Shown piece after piece: positions 56,880 to 64,000 of a DNA stretch of 64,000 nucleotides; the stretch's first letter is position 1; each line of letters begins with the position of its first letter. The translations under genes were made by a program, and so were the position numbers. The notes under the pieces were generated by a model, which had not been told where the DNA came from, did no database searches, and saw only the letters and a list, made by a program, of their open reading frames with translations. The stretch comes from Delphinapterus leucas (lineage: Eukaryota; Chordata; Mammalia; Artiodactyla; Monodontidae): positions 32,436,239 through 32,500,238 of the forward strand of contig NW_022098020.1 in the NCBI RefSeq assembly GCF_002288925.2, read 5' to 3'.

Positions 56880-59093
56880 GGAAAGTAATGGAGAGAAGGT
56901 CAGAGCAGGCGTCCCCTCTCACCTGGCCTAGCCCCTCCCCCACCGCACAGAAATGACTCGTTCATTGACAACAGGGGCGAGAAGAGGGCTGGTCTTCACT
57001 GTTCCAATTCTCTCCTTTCACTGGGGAAGAATCATCCATTTCTCAGCTAGGTTAAAAGGTTTAAAGCTACAAGGATTGGGAGAGTCAAGAGCAATATAAA
57101 GACACTGAGTGCATGGCTGAGCCTTTCCCTGGGAACACTGGGAGAAAAAGTCACTAAGAGAGGATGAGGATGACAGAGGGCAATGGCCCAGACCCACCCA
57201 GGTCGCTGTGGTCTGGCTGCTATGCCGTACACCTCTCACCTCATCCTGGGTGCTCCACAGCGCCTCTTCGGGTCATCAGCGTCCCGTCTCCTGTCTGGTC
57301 TCCTGCTGTAGACCTTCTGTTGCCCCCAGCCCCCAAACCAGGGCAGTCTCTCCTTCAGACAATGCCTTTGCTTTGCATCTCCTGGGACATCTCTCCCAGT
57401 GCAACACTTGGCTCCTTCTGGGCTGGGAGTGCCAAACCACTTAAGCACGTGGGGACCACCTGGGAACAAACCGGAAACCGGAACTCAGGTATTTACCAGA
57501 TACCACCTACCACTCTCTCTGGCTCTTCCCTTCTGGGTTTTTGGTTTTAGTGCAAAACTGTGCCGTGCAGTGTGCTCACACTAGGCATCAGTAGACCCCG
57601 AGGTCCCCCAGCTCCTCCTTGCCAACTCTCGGTTCTCTGGGGTTCTTGTTCTCTAGATCTTCACCTTCCCTGGGTCTTACCCTAAGGACAAGCATTCCTA
57701 GCAGTCTCCAGCTCTCAGAAATCTTCAAGAACCTCCCTCTTCTCTGGGCCTGCAACCTCCCATCAGCTCTGAGTAATTTCTTAAATTTACGCGATTTTTC
57801 CTAACGCCCCACCTGGCAGCTCCATCACTGGTCAGCTCCTGCTGTTCTCTCCAAAGCCAGGGTCTCTGCTACCAGCAGGCCCCTTACCATTCACAGCCCT
57901 CTGCTTCTCCTCTACCTTCTTCCTGAGAAGCTGCCATCTCTCCCTCCTCACCTCCAGCTACCAGGATCGCACAGTCTGCAGCCCAGCCTTGGCATCCCCC
58001 ACACAGGAGCTGAGGCGTGGTAATTTCTGCCATGCCCTGGGAAAGTCCAGGGTCCAAGCATATTTTGAGGATGATGGGGATTTACTGTGGTTCTCTGAGG
58101 GCTGGTAGCATGGCTGCTGCTCACCCAGGACAATTAAAGGCCTCTCTCCTCCCCTCACCCTGAGCATTTTCCTGGTGTTCTTACTGCCTGAGTACTCCCA
58201 GAACTGTCTCCTTAAAGTACCGGGGTGAGTTAGTGTGCCTCTGAGGACCCATTATTTTTTGTGCTTTCACAGGGGCAGTGATGAAAGTCAAAATAATTGG
58301 CATCTTGATAACATCCTAAGGCCTCATTTTGACTCTTCATACAAATTGTCTCCTAGAAAGCTTTTTTGGCACTTGAGAAAATAACTTACCTTGGGGGTAC
58401 CCAGCAGGCCCCACTTTACTCTGTGACCAGAATCCTTCCTGGGCTCCTGGGAAGTTTTATCAGACTTCCTGAGGGTCAGCAGGCAGGGAGGGGGTGGGGA
58501 AAGATTGCTGACTGCATAGCTGTATACCCCACCCCGGTCTGACCCTGGACTGCAGGTGTGAACCTTGTTTGGAACCTAGAAGAGCTCCCCGACCCCTCCC
58601 AGTGGCTGTGCTACAGTGTCTCTGAGTCCCTGCTGTTTTCCCAGCAGTCCAAGCCTCCGTGTTGTTCTATCCCAGAGGATATACTTGTGAATTGCAGCCT
58701 AGCTCTTGGCCTTGTACACTTAGCCACTCTAGACTTAAATCATGATTCACACTGTGTAATGATCTAGAATTGTGATTTTTATCATTGTAATAATTTGGAA
58801 TCTTATTTCAGAATATTTTATGATCATAGGAGTACCCTGTCTTGAGTTAAATGCCATATTCTTTGGTTCTCCTAGTACGAAAGATGCTGAGTTTCTTAAC
58901 ATTATACCCTAAATCACCTCCTGTGTTCCTAGATAATTCTGCAACCTCTAGAGGAGGACTACACTGGAAATAATAATAATTATCATCATCAAAAATACTA
59001 TTGTTATTAATTGTTCTTTTGAATTAGAGAGGGAGAAGTAGAAGGGAAAACAATAACAGGAGAGGAGATGTGAATTTAAAACACCAGCTTTAA
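56880..59093. other. Intergenic downstream of TMEM158, nothing recognised
   Basis: Pyrimidine-rich in 57200-57950 and AT-rich near 58800-59090. No convincing gene or repeat. Confidence 0.55.
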
Positions 59094-59805
59094 TTTTGCA
59101 CAGCAAACGAAACCATAAACAAAATGAAAAGACAACCTACAGAATGGGAGAAAATATTTGCAAACAATGTGACCGACAGGACTTAATTTCCAAAATATGC
59201 AAACAACTCACACAACTCAACAAATAAAAACCCCACAAATAACCCAATTGAAAAATGGGCAGAATATCTAAATAGAAATTTCTCCAAAGAAGACATACAG
59301 ATGGCCAACAGGCACATGAAAAGATGCTCAACATGGCTAATTATTAAAGAAGTGCAAATCAAAACCACAGTGAGGTACCACCTCACACTGGCCAGAATGG
59401 CCATCATTAAAAAGTCTACAAATAACAAATGCTGGAAAGGGGATGGAGAAGAGGGAGCACTCTTACACTGTTGGTGGGAATGTAAGTTGGTACAGCCACT
59501 AGGGAAAATGGTATGGAGGTGCCTCAAAAAACTAAAAATAGAGTTGCCATATAATCCAGTAATCCCATTCCTGGGCGTATATCCAGAGAAAATTCTAATT
59601 TGAAAAGATACATGCTCCCCAATGTTCATAGGAGCACTATTCACACTAGCCAAGACATGGAAACAACCTAAATGTCCATCAACAGAGGAATGGATAAAGA
59701 AGATGTGGTACATTTATACAATGGAATACTACTCAGTCATAAAAAAGAATGAAATAATGCCATCTGTATGGACCTAGAGATTATCATACTAAGTGCAATA
59801 AGTCA
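59094..59805 (+). mobile_element. Older L1 3' fragment (ORF2 C-terminus), interrupted by a younger L1
   Basis: The sequence from TTGCACAGCAAACGAAACC to ATAAGTCAG matches the end of L1 ORF2 and the start of the 3' UTR. It contains the conserved C-terminal segment ([10 protein letters not shown] at about 59470-59500, then [16 protein letters not shown] sequence with a shifted frame). Its continuation past 59805 is replaced by the start of another L1, consistent with a nested insertion. Confidence 0.85.
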
Positions 59806-59906
59806 GGAGATAGCCTAATCCACCAGAGGGCAGAGAGCAGAAGCAAGAAGAACTACAATCCTGCAGCCTGTGGAATAAAAACCACATTCACAGAAAGATA
59901 GACAAG

Positions 59907-60810
59907 ATGAAAAGGCAGAGGGCTATGTACCAGATGAAGGAACAAGATAAAACCCCAGAAAAAAACTAAATGAAGTGGAGATAGGCAATCTTCCAGAAAA
60001 AGAATTCAGAATAATGGTAGTGAAGATGATCCAGGACCTCAGAAAAAGAATGGAGGCAAAGATGGAGAAGATTAAAGAAATGTTTAACAAAGATCTAGAA
60101 GAATTAAAGAACAAACAAACAGAGATGAACAATACAATAACTGAAATGAAAACTACACTAGAAGGAATCCATAGCAGAATAACTGAGGCAGAGAAACGGA
60201 TAAGTGACCTGGAAGACAGGATGGTAGAATTCGCTGCTGCGGAACAGAGTAAAGAACAAAGAACGAAAAGAAATGAAGACAGCCTAAGAGACCTCTGGGA
60301 CAACATTAAATGCAACAACATTCACATTATAGGGGTCCCAGAAGGAGAATATAGAGAGAAAGGACCCGAGAAAATATTGAAGAGATTATAGTCGAAAACT
60401 TCCCTAACATGGGAAAGGAAATAGCCACCCAAGTCCAGGAAGTGTAGAGAGTCCCATACAGGATAAACCCAAGGAGAAACATGCCAAGACACATAGTAAT
60501 CAAATTGGCAATAATCAAAGACAAAGAAAAATTATTTAAAGCAGCAAGGTAAAACTGACAAATAACATACAAGGGAACTCCCATAAGGTTAACAGCTGAT
60601 TTCTCAGCAGAAACTCTACAAGCCAGAAGGGAGCGGCATGACATATTTAAAGTCATGAAAGGGAAGAACCTACAACCAAGATTACTCTACCTGGCAAGGA
60701 TCTCATTCAGATTAAATGGAGAAATCAAAAGCTTTACAGACAAGTAAAACCTGAGAGAATTCAGCCCCACCAAACCAGCTCTACAACAAATGCTAAAGGA
60801 ACTTCTCTAA
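59907..60810 (+). pseudogene. L1 ORF1 (RNA-binding chaperone), disrupted
   Basis: The frame from ATG 59907 (MKRQRAMYQMKEQDK) hits a stop at about 59967 after a short deletion. The coiled-coil part continues in another frame (59975-60388: KMIQDLRKRMEAK, then TEMNNTITEMK). A one-base loss near 60378 shifts the frame again just before the RRM/C-terminal part, which contains more stops (for example at 60445, 60550 and 60746) and ends near 60810. In intact L1 this protein trimerises through the coiled coil and coats L1 RNA. This copy cannot make it. Confidence 0.85.
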
Positions 60811-60841
60811 GTGGGAAACACAAGAGAAGAAAAGGACCTAT

Positions 60842-63800
60842 AAAAACAAACCCAAAACAATTAAGAAAACATACATATCGATAATTACCTTAAACACCAA
60901 TGGATTAAACGCTCCAACCGAAACACACAGGCTCGCTGAATGGATACAAAAACAAGACCCATATATATGCTGTCTACAAGAGACCCACTTCAGACCTAGG
61001 GACACATACATACTGAAAGTGAGGGGATGGAAAAAGATATTCCATGCAAATGGAAATCAAAAGAAAGCTGGAGTAGCAATACTCATATCAGATAAAATAG
61101 ACTTTCAAATAAAGAATGTTACAAGAGACAAGGAAGGACACTACAGAATGATCAAGGGATCAATCCAAGAAGAAGATATAACAATTATAAATATATATGC
61201 ACCCAACATAGGAGCACCTCAATACATAAGGCAACTGCTAACAGCTATAAAAGAGGAAATCGACAGTAACACAATAATAGTGGGGGACTTTAACACCTCA
61301 CTTAAACCAATGGACAGATCATCCAAACAGAAAATTAATAAGGAAACACAAGCTTTAAATGACACAATAGACCAGATAGATTTAATTGATATTTATAGGA
61401 CATTCCATCCAAAAACAGCGGATTACACTTTCTTCTCAAGTGCACATGGAACATTCTCCAGGATTGATCACATCTTGGGTCACAAGTCAAGCCTCAGTAA
61501 GTTTAAGAAAATTGAAATCATATCAGGCATCTTTTCTGACCACAAGGCTCTGAGATTAGAAATGAATTACAGAGAAAAAAACGTAAAAAACACAAACACA
61601 TGGAGGCTAAACAATACATTGCTAAATAACCAAGAGATCACTGAGGAAATCAAAGAGGAAATCAAAAAATACCTAGAAACAAATGACAATGAAAACACGT
61701 CAACCCAAAACCTATGGGATGCAGCAAAAGCAGTTCTAAGAGGGAAGTTTATAGCAATAAAATCCTGCCTCAAGAAACAACAAACTTCTCAAATAAACAA
61801 TCTAAACTTACACCTAAAGGAACTAGAGAAAGAACAAACAAAACCCAAAATTAGTAGAAGGAAAGAAAACATACAGATCAGAGCAGAAATAAATGAAATA
61901 GAAACAAAGAAAACAATAGCAAGGATCAATAAAACTAAAAGCTGGTTCTTTGAAAAAATAAACAAAATTGATAAACCATTAGCCGACTCATCAAGAAAAA
62001 GAGGAAGAGGACTCAAATCATTAACATTAGAAATGGAAAAGGAGAAGTTACAACAGACACCACAGAAATACAAAGCATCCTAAGAGATTACTACAAGCAG
62101 CTCTATGCCAATAAAATGGACAACCTGGAAGAAATGGCCAGATTCTTAGAAAGGTATAACCTCCCAAGACTGAACCAGGAAGAAACAGAATATATTAACA
62201 GACCAATCACAAGTAATGAAATTGAAACTGTGATTAAAAATCTTCCAACAAACAAAAGTCCAGGACTAGATGGCTTCACAGGTGAATTCTATCAAACATT
62301 TAGAGAAGAGCTAACACCCATCCTCTCAAACTCTTCCAAAAAATTGCACAGGAAGGATCACTCCCAAACTGATTCTATGAGGCCACCATCACCCTGATAC
62401 CAAAACCAGACAAAGATACCACAAAAAAAGAAAATTACAGACCAATGTCACTGATGAATATAGATGCAAAAATTCTCAACAAAATGCTAGCAAACAGAAT
62501 CAAACAACACATTAAAAGTATCATACACCATGATCAAGTGGGATTTATCCCAGGGATGCAAGGATTCTTCAATATACGCAAATCAATCAATGTGATACAC
62601 CATATTAACAAACTGAAGAAGAAAAACCATATGATCATCTCAATAGATGCAGAAAAAGCTTTTGACAAAATTCAACACCCATTTATGATAAAAACTCTCC
62701 ATAAAGTCAGCATAGCAGGAACCTACCTCAACATAATAAAGGCCATATATGACAAACCCACAGCAAACATTATTCTCAATGGTGAAAAACTGAAAACATT
62801 TCCTCTAAGATCAGGAACAAGACAAGGATTGTCCACTCTCACCACTATTATTCAACATAGTTTTGGAAGTCCTAGCCATGGCAGTCAGAGAAGAAAAAGA
62901 AATAAAAGGAATACAAACTGGAAAAGAAGAAGTAAAACTGTCACTGTTTGCAGATGACATGATACTATACATAGAGAATCGTAAAGATGCCACCAGAGAA
63001 CTACTAGAGCTAATCAATGAATTTGGTAAAGTTGCAGGATACAATACTAATGCACAGAAATCTCTTGCATTCCTATACACTAATGATGAAAACTCTGAAA
63101 GAGAAATTATGGAAACACTCCCATTTACCATTGCAACAAAAAGAATAAAATACCTAGGAATAAACCTACCTAAGGAGACAAAAGACCTGTATGCAGAAGA
63201 CTATAAGACACTGATGAAAGAAATTAAAGATGATACCAACAGATGGAGAGATATACCATGTCCTTGGATTGGAAGAATCAATATTGTGAAAATGACTATA
63301 CCACCCAAAGCAATGTACAGATTCAATGCAATCCCTATCAAATCACCAAAGGCATTTTTTATAGAACTAGAACAAAAAATCTTAAAATTTGTATGGAGAC
63401 ACAAAAGACCCCGAATAGCAAAGTGGTCTTGAGGGAAAAAAACGGAGCTGGAGGAATCAGGCTCCCAGACTTCAGACTATACTACAAAGCTACAGTAATC
63501 AAGACAATATGGTACTGACACAAAAACAGAAATATACATCAATGGAACAGGATAGAAAGCCCAGAGATAAACCCACACACCTATGGTCAACTAATCTATG
63601 ACAAAGGAGGCAAGGATATACAATGGAGAAAAGACAGTCTCTTCAATAAGTGGTGCTGGGAAAACTGGACAGCTACATGTAAAAGAATGAAATTAGAACA
63701 CTCCTGAACACAATACACAAAAATAAACTCAAAATTCATTCGAGACCTAAATGTAAGACCGGACACTATAAAACTCTTAGAGTAAAACATAGGAAGAACA

Positions 63801-64000
63801 CTCTTTGACATAAATCACAGCAAGATCTTTTTTGATCAACCGCCTAGAGTAATGGAAATAAAAACAAAAATAAACAAATGAGATCTCATGAAACTTAAAA
63901 GTTTTTGCACAGCAAAGAAAACTACAAACAAGACGAAAAGACAACCCTCAGAATGGGAGAAAATATTTGAAAATGAATCAACGGACAAAGGATTAACCTC
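60842..64000 (+). pseudogene. L1 ORF2 (endonuclease-reverse transcriptase), broken and cut by the window edge
   Basis: ORF2 gives an endonuclease and a reverse transcriptase that carry out target-primed retrotransposition. Endonuclease motifs are readable: QETH (60977-60988), GDFN (61283-61294) and SDH (61535-61543). The RT active site FADD is at 62947-62958, with RQG and [10 protein letters not shown] upstream. The frame is broken by single-base changes near 61985, 62324, 62830 and 63420 and by in-frame stops at 63516, 63705 and 63783. No ATG is seen at the expected start: compared with related copies as I recall them, about 13 bases around the initiation codon appear to be missing near 60869. 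The C-terminal cysteine-rich part lies beyond the window. Confidence 0.9.

Larger units (their letters stand above)
59806..64000 (+). mobile_element. Younger L1 element, 5' UTR remnant through ORF2, running off the window
   Basis: Starting with the end of an L1 5' UTR (about 59806-59906), then ORF1, a short inter-ORF spacer (60811-60860) and ORF2, all in order on the + strand. It sits inside an older L1 3' fragment whose sequence stops at about 59805. The 5' UTR is short, so the copy is 5'-truncated. Low divergence from the family consensus as I know it suggests a fairly recent but now inactive copy. Its 3' end and TSD are outside the window. Confidence 0.88.

Noticed and set aside
1..64000. 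CRISPR arrays, operons, phage or plasmid genes
   Set aside because: No regularly spaced repeats, ribosome-binding sites or dense gene packing; composition and repeats are mammalian throughout.

Overview
The window is mammalian nuclear DNA, most likely from a cetacean (whale or dolphin). The main clue is ten copies of a tRNA-derived SINE that opens with the GGGCTTCCCTGGTGGCGCAG type of sequence and carries Pol III A- and B-box-like motifs, the CHR family of cetaceans and close relatives. L1 copies of the cetartiodactyl type support this. There are no operons, CRISPR arrays or other prokaryotic features.

Layout: positions 1-52,300 hold no protein-coding gene I can support. They are intergenic DNA filled with repeats of several ages: old MIR and L2-like copies, hAT (MER5-type) and Tigger-type DNA transposon remnants, decayed LTR-like elements, several L1 fragments, and young CHR SINEs, many with target-site duplications (TSDs). 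Near 13 kb lies a 5'-truncated retrocopy of PLK4 whose reading frame is still open. It sits directly against one arm of a 125-bp, about 95% identical inverted repeat. Near 16.6-17.9 kb is a complete L1 insertion with a twin-priming inversion and a TSD.

The one intact gene is TMEM158 (RIS1) at 53,005-53,877 on the + strand. It is a single-exon gene of 290 codons inside a strong CpG island (about 52,400-53,950), with GC boxes and no TATA box. It has a nine-codon upstream ORF and a roughly 640-base 3' UTR that appears to end at a variant poly(A) signal. The product is predicted to be a glycosylated membrane protein with an alanine-rich tail. In human, TMEM158 lies between LARS2 and CDCP1, so the flanks are probably those intergenic intervals (inference from synteny; neither neighbour is visible).

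From about 59.1 kb to the end the window is L1. An older L1 3' fragment is interrupted by a younger L1 that starts in its 5' UTR and runs off the window. Its ORF1 and ORF2 are broken by frameshifts and stops, although endonuclease and reverse-transcriptase motifs remain readable. I found no new multi-gene system. The most unusual items are the PLK4 retrocopy/inverted-repeat locus, the TMEM158 leader, and the structures of the mobile elements.
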